The notes under the pieces are model-generated. The model ran no database searches. It was not told where the DNA came from and was given only the letters and a program-made list of their open reading frames with translations. From Kitagawia praeruptora (Eukaryota; Streptophyta; Magnoliopsida; Apiales; Apiaceae), in the NCBI GenBank assembly GCA_037693485.1, contig CM075345.1, positions 107,874,001 to 107,938,000 of the forward strand: a stretch of 64,000 nucleotides of DNA, in the 5' to 3' direction. The position numbers and the translations under genes were made by a program. This document shows, piece after piece, positions 24,355 to 34,035 of this stretch. Position 1 is the stretch's first letter, and each line of letters starts with the position of its first letter.

Positions 24355-25027
24355 TGAAAAACTAAGTTTTATCTAGATTTCTGGTGTGTAAGTCGACTAT
24401 GTGTTTCGACTTTGTATTTATGTCCTAGATGTAAGATGATCTTATGGTATAAGCCGATCGACTTTGTTTTGACCTTATTGATATATAATTTGTTGGATTT
24501 GCTATATGGGAAATTGGAAATGTGATTTCTGGTTTGATATCTCTTTGTAATGGTTTATTAACATTTCGAACAGAATATTGCAATTTGAACTAATTCAAAG
24601 TGTTGCACATAAATGTTGCTAAAAAAATCTAAATGTATTACAATAGGAACAAAAGTGTTGCATATAAATGTTGCTATAAAACCAAAAGCATTACAATAGG
24701 GGATAAAATGTTACATAAAAATGTTGCAATAAATTGACTGTGCAACACTTTTAACGAAAATATGTTACAAAATTGTGTTGCAATAGTCTATTGCAACATC
24801 ATAAAAGTGTCACTAAACATGACAAAAGTGTTGCACTAAATGGGATATTGTAATACTTTAAAAATGTTGCAATAAGTAGGTAAAACGTTTCTATAGGGGT
24901 CTATTGCAACGACAGCAGATGCAACGCTCAATTTTGGCAAAAACGTTGCAAAAACCTCTATTGTAACACATTTGGCATCTAATATGACACTTTTTTGGCG
25001 TTGCAATAGCCCATATTTCTTGTAGTG
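24355..25027. repeat. A-type terminal/subterminal region of the inner Pack-CACTA
   Basis: Reverse-complement partner of 8295-8923, with the same TTGCAA-type motifs and the same GTGTAAGTCGACTATGTG block. It ends at TTCTTGTAGTG, followed by TAT. Confidence 0.85.
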
Positions 25028-25820
25028 TATATAACTACTATGAGATTAGGCGTAGATAGAATTGCCAATTTTTAAAGCATAAACCTAATATTAGAGTCTT
25101 TAAAGTCATGTGTGTTTATATTAGAGTCTTTAAAGTCATGTGCATTATCCATGAGCACATGATGCAGGATGAGGAAATATAGAGAATTTGTCAATATGGA
25201 TACATGATATTATGGGTATGAGAACAAATATAAAAAAGAGAGATGTTGTAGATCAAGGGATTTTCTTGAGTTAATCCAACAACTGAGTAAGTACTTCTGG
25301 ACTCCGATGTAGGTATATGAGCCTCCTTCTCAAGAATTATACTAGGGATATTCTGAAAATACACTGGATCATCCACTGAAATCTATAGAAGCATTTTCCA
25401 GTACTAAGGAGTTGATGCTGTTCTATTTTAGATCTCAGAGATCAATGCCAAAAGAAATCAATCTTGGAAAGCTTTCTTACTCTTCTTACAAATGATACAA
25501 CAATTTATTTTCTTTCTAAATGATATCTTGTTTAAGCAATAGAAAAATATTGTTCAAAATAGGGTACGCTAAAAGTGAAAAGGCATTCAATTTTACTTGT
25601 GAAGCAAAAAGAAAGTCATAAATTAAAATGTGGCCTATACACTACCAAAATGAGTGCATTGAAATTTCAAAATAAACTTAAAAATATGAAAGTTAGCAGA
25701 CTGTCAATGATATGATGCATGTAATAACCTCTATTGTCTAGTAATGCTTACACTCACAAGTAAACTTTTTATTTACATGAATTTATGTATTTATTGTAAA
25801 GAATGATAAATATAAAGTTC
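25028..25820 (-). other. Outer Pack-CACTA, unassigned stretch
   Basis: AT-rich. A direct duplication of about 25 bases (TTAGAGTCTTTAAAGTCATG, near 25092 and 25122) is visible. I recognise no exon. Confidence 0.5.
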
Positions 25821-25824
25821 TCAC

Positions 25825-26187
25825 CTCCGGAGCCCTGAAATCTTTGGTTCCAGCACAGGGACCTTCTTTTTTATGCTTACTTTCTCCTATAGACAACCAA
25901 AAATGATAAATACATGGTTAAATAGTAATGTATATAATCAGTGATTCAGTGACAACATTTGGAAAACATACCTTTGCCTTTCACTAGTCCAGCATATGCA
26001 ATAGCAGTTCCTGTTGAGTGCAATGGCATTGGAGTAAGATAAGTAAGTTTTTAAAGTAATTGAAAACTCAAAGCAAGCCAAATAGAAGCACTCACCAAAG
26101 CCAAATTGAAATCTATCAAATATCCTTTATTAGCTTTACAGGAGAACAGGAAGTTTCCAGGTTTAACATCTTTATGAACTACACCCT
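25825..26187 (-). pseudogene. Captured CDC7-like protein kinase exons
   Basis: Two minus-strand exons are recognisable. The first, at about 26094-26187, follows an acceptor TTTGCAG and reads GVVHKDVKPGNFLF, then NKGYLIDFNLAL up to a GTGAGT donor. This is the kinase catalytic loop and the DFG-position motif, with DFN as in plant CDC7-type sequences and K for the usual R of HRD. The second, at about 25825-25887, reads KKEGPCAGTKDFRAPE up to a GTGAGA donor, the activation segment with APE. CDC7 kinases phosphorylate MCM proteins to start DNA replication. Only the centre of the kinase is present, so it cannot be active. It lies between the BSK and GDSL fragments in the same orientation. Confidence 0.7.
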
Positions 26188-26619
26188 GCAAATGCAAGAA
26201 TGCAAGTTGACTTGACACGAGGAATACATATGAACCAAAACATATCAAAATCCCTTGTCCTGACCACAAAATAAGAGAGTTGAGTAACCAGTAATGTTGG
26301 AAAAACCAACATTAACACTAAACTCCTACAAAATTAACAATAAACTCATAATAATGCAAGTAAGATTCTTACTGTTTGATCCAGCATACGATTATGACTT
26401 TCCACCTCATTTTGTATGTCCCCTATCAACTGTCAGATGTATATACATAAGTAACTCTTTTAAGCCCAAGTGTTAAAAGTGTATTTTTCATGCAGGTTTT
26501 TAAACATATTTTGAGTTAAGAATTTATAAATGTAGTTTTTTTTATATGAACACTACTCCCCTAAGATGTAAGTTATAATGTTTTAAAGTAATAGAGTTTG
26601 GTAATAACTGTTTAGCCAG
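26188..26619 (-). other. Outer Pack-CACTA, between captured kinase pieces
   Basis: AT-rich and probably intronic. A short open stretch near 26380-26420 is unassigned. Confidence 0.4.
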
Positions 26620-26712
26620 TGTATCATGAGGCATGAACTCTACCACCAGCAATCTCTCATGTCCATCATTGCAGAATCCAATCAAATTCACTAAGCGCTG
26701 AGATGAGATTCA
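26620..26712 (-). pseudogene. Captured BSK (brassinosteroid-signalling kinase) exon fragment
   Basis: The minus strand reads SSQRLVNLIGFCNDGHERLL, then VVEFMPHDTLAK. This closely follows the N-lobe of RLCK-XII/BSK kinases (R-L-x-N-L-I-G-Y-C-C-D-G-x-E-R-L-L-V-A-E-F-M-P-N-D-T-L-A-K), the myristoylated partners of the brassinosteroid receptor. The ATP-binding loop and catalytic lobe are absent. It is the first captured piece after the leader exon of the outer Pack-CACTA. It could instead come from another kinase of the same subfamily. Confidence 0.75.
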
Positions 26713-26984
26713 CTCTAAAAGAACACAGCTTGAAAAAACAACAAAATTAACACATGTAATTAACTAACCAAAAAATCACAGCTTGAGAAAAATCTCCAAA
26801 CTATGAGCATATAATAATTGTTAACAAAACTAAAACAATATTAACACATATATCCAACTAGTTAACACAAAAATCCAATAAATTTGACAAATACAAGCAT
26901 AAATCCAACATACAATCGAAACAATTCACATACATACATATATATACATGTATAATTCATTATAATCAGAAAAATATGGGTATT

Positions 26985-27098
26985 TTACCTCTAATTGAAG
27001 CTTTACTCAAATCTGTGCTCAAATCTTTGCTCAATTAGGTTTAGGGTTTTGGGCTTTTGATGAATCGATTATATTTGAGATGAGAGATGTGTATTTGT

Positions 27099-27130
<32 letters not shown>

Positions 27131-27554
27131 GCAGAGAGTGGTGAGGTGGAGAGAGAGGAGCGATAGAGAGAGTGGTGAGTGGAGAGAGACGGCGGTGAGA
27201 TGAGAGAGACAGTGGGGGGAGAGAGACAGTGGTCATGAGATGTGTTTTGGGTGATTGTTTTTTTGTTTTAATTGTGTATCAAATATTTTGCTACCCTTTT
27301 TTATCCCGCCAAGCTAATAAATTAAGTTCCCGCCTATAATTTTGAGCAAAGTGTATAGTCTATTGTAACGTTTTTGCTAAAGTATTGCAATTGTTCTAAA
27401 ATTTCAAAATGATCCTTTTGTTTGCAACACTTTTCGTATTTATTGTAACATTTTTTAAAATATTGCAATAGACTACCAAGTTTTGTGTCTATTGTAACAC
27501 TTTTTGTAATAAAAATATATATTGGGCTTGAAATAGCCCATATTTCTTGTAGTG
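26985..27554 (-). promoter_or_regulatory. B-type terminal region with conserved leader exon (outer copy)
   Basis: On the minus strand the end begins CACTACAAGAAATATGGGCT. It continues with TTGCAA/TGTTACAAT-type repeats, a long CT-rich (GA-rich on the plus strand) tract at 27100-27240, then CTAATTGAGCAAAG and TTCAATTAGAG/GTAAAA, a splice donor at about 26986. The same layout is at 9603-10164. This is the inferred promoter-proximal end. Confidence 0.6.
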
Positions 27555-28196
27555 GCTTTCTGTTGCAAGTCAAAACATTATTATATATATATGTACTACA
27601 ATTTCGCATTCACCTTTCCATTCAAAGTTCTTTTCACATCTTCTCTTTCGTTCACATATTCCATCACTTATAAACATATGTCATAATACCTTGATTATGA
27701 CTCAGACATCTTCTCTATATTCAGTGAAATCTAGTACTCTTATATATATATATAAATATTCCATCTACTTTTAAAAATAGTAGATAATAGTCAATTAATA
27801 CTTATTAAATTTCAATATTTAAAAAGAATATTTTTAACATAATATTATAAATCATATAACCCTAGATAATAACTGATACCATTCCTTCATATCCTTTTTA
27901 AACATAAAGCATGTTCGCTTTATTCATAATCCATAATCCATATCCATTTCTCTTAAATTCCCAAAATCAGGAAATAAATTCTTAACTATATAGTAACAAT
28001 GTAATCACATATATATTCCATGAAATCATCTTCTTCGAAGGTAAATAATTTTCCAAGTAAAGATAGAAAAATCTTGCCTGGATCTCTAAAGCGAGTAGGT
28101 ATGATCCTGAGTTCGTCTCCCGCCTCTATAGAAACGAAAGGATCACCGTTAGTATATATATATCTCACTTAATCACCTAATCTCTATACAATAACA
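27555..28196 (-). mobile_element. M2 solo LTR, segment 2
   Basis: Continues the LTR after the Pack-CACTA element. CTTTCTG at 27556 restores the TTACGCTTTCTG seen intact in the neighbouring LTR repeat near 8252. From about 27800 to 27930 it aligns in reverse with 14640-14770 of the young LTR (AACTGATACCATTC). It ends at TAACA (28192-28196), the 5-base target site of the Copia-type insertion that follows. Confidence 0.8.
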
Positions 28197-29806
28197 TGAA
28201 AATGCACACCTAGAGGGGGGTGAATAGGTGTAAATGGCTAACTATGTATAATTAAAACTGATTTTAAAAATTACCAGAAACAGCTTACTGATTTCGTTTT
28301 ATGCAGAGACAAATGGTAAGCTGAATGCACAGATAATCAGTACAGATAACAGGATAAATGGTAAACTGAATACAAACAGTATGCTGAGTGCAATGACAGT
28401 AAATAAGATAAGGTGCACAAACAGTAAGCAATGCAGAAATGGTAAGCAGTAAGTAAAGTGCAGAAAATAAAGAACACAGAGACTTTTAGCCAGGTTCGAC
28501 CCCTAACCCCTATGGTCTACGTCCTGGTCCCTTACCAACCCGGTAAGAGAATATATTATTGATCAACGAAATAAACCAATTACAAGATACAATAATATAT
28601 CTCCCTTAATCCCAGCTGCTGACAAATGGCTTGCTGAACACCTGTTTCTGAACTTGCTCTCTAAGCTATACTTCCCAAGTATACTTCTCTAGCAACGTTC
28701 ACCAAACCCTTGTTCCCTAGCCAATATGCCCAGCAACTCAACCTTACCAATCCTGCTGACAAATGGCTTGCTGTTTGCTGTGCTGAACCAACTCTCTAAG
28801 CAATACTTCCAAAGTATCCTTCTCTAGTCTAGTTCGACCCACCCAAAACCTTAAGCCAAACTTGTACAGCAAGTATTCAATACAAATTGAACAATACAAT
28901 CCAAAATAAGATGTTCGAGTATTACAACTCAAGCTATAAACTCTCTTATATAATATAAGTGTATATAACAATAAAGCTCAGAGTTTATAAGAATGGTGTT
29001 TGAGAGAGAAGATAGAAACGTGTATAAGCAAGTCTCAAACTTGTAGTTGTGTTTTTCTTGGTTCTTACAAGAGAGGTTGTAAGTGAATATATATGAAAAA
29101 CAAACAAACGGCTAGTTGAAGATTTGATATATCAAAAAGATTTGATTACATAAAACACTCTCCAACAGCTATATTAGTTAGAGGTTTTGAATATAAAACG
29201 TTTGAAATGATTTTAATCTCCAACAAACTCATTTTGATATATATACGATAGTATATATATGATAAAATCAATTTCCAACAGCTATAAAAAGATATGAACG
29301 AATCTGGGCTGTTATGGAATGTTTAGATAATTAAAAGATTGAGTAAAATCTGTTTTGAAAGGATAAGGAAAGATAAATCACAATCTCACTAAATAAGGAA
29401 CAGATTTTCGAAAAAGATTTGAGCTCTATTAATTATATATACCATATATTATATAATAGAGTCCTTACATATTTAATCCTAGCCAATCTCAGATCTTCAA
29501 GCAATCTTCAAGAAATCTTCGAAATCAAACTTGACTAAGAACAGCTTCTGGAAAGTCCAAGTCAGCTTGCTGTTTGTGTCTGTCAGTGCACTGGAAAGTC
29601 CAGTCAGCTTGCTGTTTGTGACTGTCAGTGCAGATGGCTTGCCAAACTGTCTCTGTTGTAACACCAAATGGCTTGCTGTATATATATTCTCTGTAAACTT
29701 AATATACCCTGCAAAACCAAGTTAGTACAACCATAACACAATGTTTTATATCAAACTACAAGCAAATAGCTTGCTGAATGTGATCATCAAAACCATAGGA
29801 GTATCA
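28197..29806 (-). repeat. 3' LTR of the gag-only Copia-type element
   Basis: Read on the minus strand it begins TGATACTCCTATGG and ends GGTGTGCATTTTCA. It contains six exact GCTTGCTG motifs on the plus strand (near 28629, 28766, 29567, 29607, 29677 and 29768). A TTATATAAGAG sequence on the minus strand near 28950 may be the TATA box. Confidence 0.93.
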
Positions 29807-30848
29807 ATCTCCCCCTTTTTGATGATTACACAATATTTAGGAGAATAAGAAAGCTCCCCCTAAATCCCTGCATATTAGTACATTTTGATATAAAACAAAT
29901 TCAAGATAAACAAGCATAATTAATCATATCCAAATCGAATATCTTGATCAAACAAGCAAATAATTTCTCCTAAATTTCTCCCCCTTAATCCATCAAAAAG
30001 AAACATTAGTTCAGGTCTGGAATAAGCATAGAGAACAAATCATGATAGTAGCATATAAACAGTTCAGATATAAATGGTAAGCCAACGTTACCCATTCTGT
30101 GCTATCAGCTTGCTGTTTTGGTTCTGGCGAGTTCATGTCAGCTTGCTGTTTTGGTTCTAGAGAGCTGAACAGATAGATAGCTTTAAATCTTTGACTTTTC
30201 ATAACATCAACCAAGTTACCTTTGTATTCATCATCAAAACATCACGGTAACATTCTCCCCCTTTTTGATGATGACATACTTGAATACATCGGAGAGACTA
30301 TGTTGCTCCCCCTAAAACAATGCTCCCCCTGATTAAAATAATATCTCATCATATAATCAGGTTAGCACAATTCATCATATGCAATAAGATATAAATACGA
30401 CTCATCCCTGCATGAAACATTAGTTGATAAATCCAACAAATAACATTATAACCATTTTTATCCTCATGTATTCATGTTCTTCTCCCCCTATGACATCATC
30501 AGAAAAGGGTCAAGAGAATAAGCATATAAGAATAAAACATGTGGTAAAGCATTTAACAATCATGAGGCTAGTTATAATTATAAAGTTGAATAAATCAAAC
30601 CAGCATGCTGAAAACACATTTCCAGAATATTCATCGATAGCAATTGTTCTTCTGAATTGGAAAATGGCTTGCTGATTAGACAATATACATTCCAACTGAT
30701 CATAATAGTATTCTTCTTTCTTGTTTCCTGCATAATACAATACATATACATATATTTGTCCCATCTATGTATTAGAGGAATCTCGTTAGTACCACAAGAA
30801 TAATATAATCATATTCAAAGAAATATACGAGGACAAATAACATACTTA
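29807..30848 (-). other. Noncoding interior between gag and 3' LTR
   Basis: About 1 kb without a supported reading frame. It is punctuated by CT-rich runs of the type CTCCCCCTTTTTGATGAT (29811, 30253, 30483), which read as purine tracts on the sense strand; the one at 29807-29820 touches the LTR and is the likely polypurine tract. GCTTGCTG occurs near 30108, 30141 and 30667. Confidence 0.6.
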
Positions 30849-32369
30849 CTACTTAAGTACCCAAATTTTATTGGATCTACCATGGTTTGTTGATAGGACA
30901 TAGAGAACATGTAGATCAGATTTCTTGATCCACTGTTGTATCACTTTTGGTGCTTGATTTGCAGTCCTTTGTGTTATGCCAGACTGATAATGGTAAGCTG
31001 TTTGACTTCTGCCAGAAGCATTCTGGTATGCTGATTGCTGTCTGACTAGTCCATTCTGGTATGCTGTTTTCTGTCTGATTGATCCATTCTGGTATGCTGT
31101 TTTCACTTTATGATTTACTTGAACCACACAATGTCTTTCCAGATGACCTTTTCCACCACATTTATTGCATGTCTTCCAAGGCATAGCATAGTCATAGGGT
31201 ATGCCATTCCTTCCATCATATTTGAGCACCTTATTTTTCTTGTTGAAGTTTAGACCAACACCTTCTCTAACCAAAGGTACATTTGCCTTCTTCATCATTG
31301 TCTTTAAAGTGTCTTCACCTTGAACAAAAGTTTCCATGCCCTTCTTGAGATCTTTAACTTCTGTTTCTAGGAGAGTGATCACTTCAGCTTGCTGTTTGAT
31401 GAGTTCAGCTTGCTGAACTCTCTTTTCAGCAGTTTTTGAGGATTCGGCTTGACTAGATTCCTTCATCTTGTATGATTCCAATGCTTTGTCTTTCATTTTG
31501 ACATCAGACCTTAGCTCTTTGATTTCTTCAGTCAAGGTCTTGTTTCTCTTTTCAAGTAACTTGACATTAGCCTCTAAATGTCTGTTCTTAGTATTTAGTT
31601 CCTTGATCTCTGTAGCTTTACTGAATGAAGTTGAATCCCATTCTTCCATTTTTGGCAACAGATCTTTTACCATTTTGGATAGATAGCCGTTCTTATCAAT
31701 CAGCTTGCTGATTTCAGCCTTTAGTGCCAAATGTTCTTCAATGGTTACACTTTTTGATTCCTGCATTGTTAGTGATTCCATAATAATATTTTCAGAAGAT
31801 TTCCAGGAGTGAAAAGAGTTTACCTCACTAGAATCTGATTCTGAATCAGACACATCACTATTTACAAGAGCTTCTTTCGTGTTTCCTATATCATCAATGC
31901 CAACAAATGCAGAGTTTATTATCTCTTCACTTGGGTCATCACTGGAAATAGATTTTTCATCATTCCAAGTCAATGGAGCCTTTGACTTCCTTTTATCTTT
32001 CAAATCAGCACGCTGTTTTGTTGTTGTAGCTTTATAATGCATTTTTAAGGTATCCCATATGTCTTTTGCAGTGCTACATGAGGAGACCATGTCATAATCT
32101 GACTCTGAAAGACCACATATTAATGTATACTTTGCTCTTCCATTATAGCCTGATTTTATCAATTCTGATTCTGAGAATTCGTCAATGTCTTTTGGCTTGC
32201 CGTCTTTGTCAAGAAATTTGAATGGACCCTTTTTAACGACTCTCCATTCAATTGCATCATCTCTGTTAAGAATCACCTTCATTCTCTGTTTCCAAGCATC
32301 ATAATTTTCAATCCCATTGAGAAGTGGTGGCATCTCTAAATAATCTCCTTCTACATAAGCGGGTGCCAT
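30849..32369 (-). CDS. gag: Copia-type Gag-like protein of the gag-only element
   Basis: An intact 506-residue frame starting MAPAYVEGDYLEMPP. The N-terminus has the Copia gag pattern (GIENYDAWKQRMKVIL, EWRVVKKGPFKF, YTLICGLSESDYD, TAKDIWDTLKMHYKATT). It then jumps from ADLKDKRK to an acidic Ser/Glu-rich part, so the second half of the usual UBN2-type domain appears deleted. Residues about 215-350 are a coiled coil. A CCHC knuckle, CNKCGGKGHLERHC, lies near 401. It is followed by imperfect TAYQNG repeats, and the end is KIWVLK, a common gag-end motif upstream of the protease in Copia elements. No enzyme follows. It would bind RNA and assemble with helper Gag. Confidence 0.85.
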   Translation of the reverse strand: MAPAYVEGDYLEMPPLLNGIENYDAWKQRMKVILNRDDAIEWRVVKKGPFKFLDKDGKPKDIDEFSESELIKSGYNGRAKYTLICGLSESDYDMVSSCSTAKDIWDTLKMHYKATTTKQRADLKDKRKSKAPLTWNDEKSISSDDPSEEIINSAFVGIDDIGNTKEALVNSDVSDSESDSSEVNSFHSWKSSENIIMESLTMQESKSVTIEEHLALKAEISKLIDKNGYLSKMVKDLLPKMEEWDSTSFSKATEIKELNTKNRHLEANVKLLEKRNKTLTEEIKELRSDVKMKDKALESYKMKESSQAESSKTAEKRVQQAELIKQQAEVITLLETEVKDLKKGMETFVQGEDTLKTMMKKANVPLVREGVGLNFNKKNKVLKYDGRNGIPYDYAMPWKTCNKCGGKGHLERHCVVQVNHKVKTAYQNGSIRQKTAYQNGLVRQQSAYQNASGRSQTAYHYQSGITQRTANQAPKVIQQWIKKSDLHVLYVLSTNHGRSNKIWVLK

Positions 32370-32411
32370 AGGATCTGTACTTTCCTGTTACAGAAATGTT
32401 AGTACACCAAA

Positions 32412-32423
32412 GCTCTGATACCA
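32412..32423 (-). promoter_or_regulatory. Primer-binding site, tRNA-iMet type (minus strand)
   Basis: GCTCTGATACCA on the plus strand is TGGTATCAGAGC on the sense strand, two bases inside the 5' LTR that starts at 32426. Confidence 0.9.
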
Positions 32424-32425
32424 AA

Positions 32426-34035
32426 TGAAAATGCACACCTAGAGGGGGGTGAATAGGTGTAAATGGCTAACTATGTATAATTAAAACTGATTTTAAAAAT
32501 TACCAGAAACAGCTTACTGATTTCGTTTTATGCAGAGACAAATGGTAAGCTGAATGCACAGATAATCAGTACAGATAACAGGATAAATGGTAAACTGAAT
32601 ACAAACAGTATGCTGAGTGCAATGACAGTAAATAAGATAAGGTGCACAAACAGTAAGCAATGCAGAAATGGTAAGCAGTAAGTAAAGTGCAGAAAATAAA
32701 GAACACAGAGACTTTTAGCCAGGTTCGACCCCTAACCCCTATGGTCTACGTCCTGGTCCCTTACCAACCCGGTAAGAGAATATATTATTGATCAACGAAA
32801 TAAACCAATTACAAGATACAATAATATATCTCCCTTAATCCCAGCTGCTGACAAATGGCTTGCTGAACACCTGTTTCTGAACTTGCTCTCTAAGCTATAC
32901 TTCCCAAGTATACTTCTCTAGCAACGTTCACCAAACCCTTGTTCCCTAGCCAATATGCCCAGCAACTCAACCTTACCAATCCTGCTGACAAATGGCTTGC
33001 TGTTTGCTGTGCTGAACCAACTCTCTAAGCAATACTTCCAAAGTATCCTTCTCTAGTCTAGTTCGACCCACCCAAAACCTTAAGCCAAACTTGTACAGCA
33101 AGTATTCAATACAAATTGAACAATACAATCCAAAATAAGATGTTCGAGTATTACAACTCAAGCTATAAACTCTCTTATATAATATAAGTGTATATAACAA
33201 TAAAGCTCAGAGTTTATAAGAATGGTGTTTGAGAGAGAAGATAGAAACGTGTATAAGCAAGTCTCAAACTTGTAGTTGTGTTTTTCTTGGTTCTTACAAG
33301 AGAGGTTGTAAGTGAATATATATGAAAAACAAACAAACGGCTAGTTGAAGATTTGATATATCAAAAAGATTTGATTACATAAAACACTCTCCAACAGCTA
33401 TATTAGTTAGAGGTTTTGAATATAAAACGTTTGAAATGATTTTAATCTCCAACAAACTCATTTTGATATATATACGATAGTATATATATGATAAAATCAA
33501 TTTCCAACAGCTATAAAAAGATATGAACGAATCTGGGCTGTTATGGAATGTTTAGATAATTAAAAGATTGAGTAAAATCTGTTTTGAAAGGATAAGGAAA
33601 GATAAATCACAATCTCACTAAATAAGGAACAGATTTTCGAAAAAGATTTGAGCTCTATTAATTATATATACCATATATTATATAATAGAGTCCTTACATA
33701 TTTAATCCTAGCCAATCTCAGATCTTCAAGCAATCTTCAAGAAATCTTCGAAATCAAACTTGACTAAGAACAGCTTCTGGAAAGTCCAAGTCAGCTTGCT
33801 GTTTGTGTCTGTCAGTGCACTGGAAAGTCCAGTCAGCTTGCTGTTTGTGACTGTCAGTGCAGATGGCTTGCCAAACTGTCTCTGTTGTAACACCAAATGG
33901 CTTGCTGTATATATATTCTCTGTAAACTTAATATACCCTGCAAAACCAAGTTAGTACAACCATAACACAATGTTTTATATCAAACTACAAGCAAATAGCT
34001 TGCTGAATGTGATCATCAAAACCATAGGAGTATCA
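32426..34035 (-). repeat. 5' LTR of the gag-only Copia-type element
   Basis: Same length and, as far as I can see, same sequence as 28197-29806. Confidence 0.93.

Larger units (their letters stand above)
9603..25027 (+). mobile_element. Inner Pack-CACTA transposon, inverted copy of the same family, interrupted by a gag-only LTR element
   Basis: Left end CACTACAAG at 9603 with B-type subterminal sequence; right end CTTGTAGTG at 25027 with A-type sequence. TAT precedes 9603 and TAT follows 25027, the 3-base target duplication expected for CACTA elements. Without the LTR element (12571-22922) it is about 5.1 kb. It carries plus-strand exon fragments resembling alternative oxidase, Fe-superoxide dismutase and an ABCB-type mitochondrial transporter, plus unassigned exon-like pieces. 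No transposase gene is seen. Confidence 0.8.
8295..27554 (-). mobile_element. Outer Pack-CACTA transposon with captured exons (interrupted by a second copy)
   Basis: The left end is CACTACAAGAAATATGGGC and the right end is its reverse (GCCCATATTTCTTGTAGTG). Only about 25 bases are shared between the two ends; beyond that the left (A-type) and right (B-type) subterminal regions differ. The element's own sequence is 8295-9602 plus 25028-27554, about 3.8 kb. It carries exon fragments of a BSK kinase, a CDC7-like kinase and a GDSL lipase, all on the minus strand. No transposase is present, so it is non-autonomous. The flanks ACG and GCT are not a clean 3-base target duplication, but removal of the element restores the LTR repeat, perhaps with two bases lost. 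The strand given is that of the captured exons. Confidence 0.8.
28197..34035 (-). mobile_element. Gag-only Copia-type LTR retrotransposon (TR-GAG type), very young
   Basis: The LTRs 28197-29806 and 32426-34035 are both 1610 bases and look identical by eye. The 5-base target duplication is TAACA (28192-28196 and 34036-34040). The primer site on the minus strand is at 32412-32423. The 2.6-kb interior carries a single gag-like frame and no protease, integrase or RT. The short motif GCTTGCTG is scattered throughout. It was inserted in the M2 solo LTR. Confidence 0.93.

Noticed and set aside
8295..27554. Macrotransposon or inversion explaining the A-B-A-B order of ends
   Set aside because: A single backward insertion of the same family with unlike ends explains the order and the TAT duplication with fewer steps.
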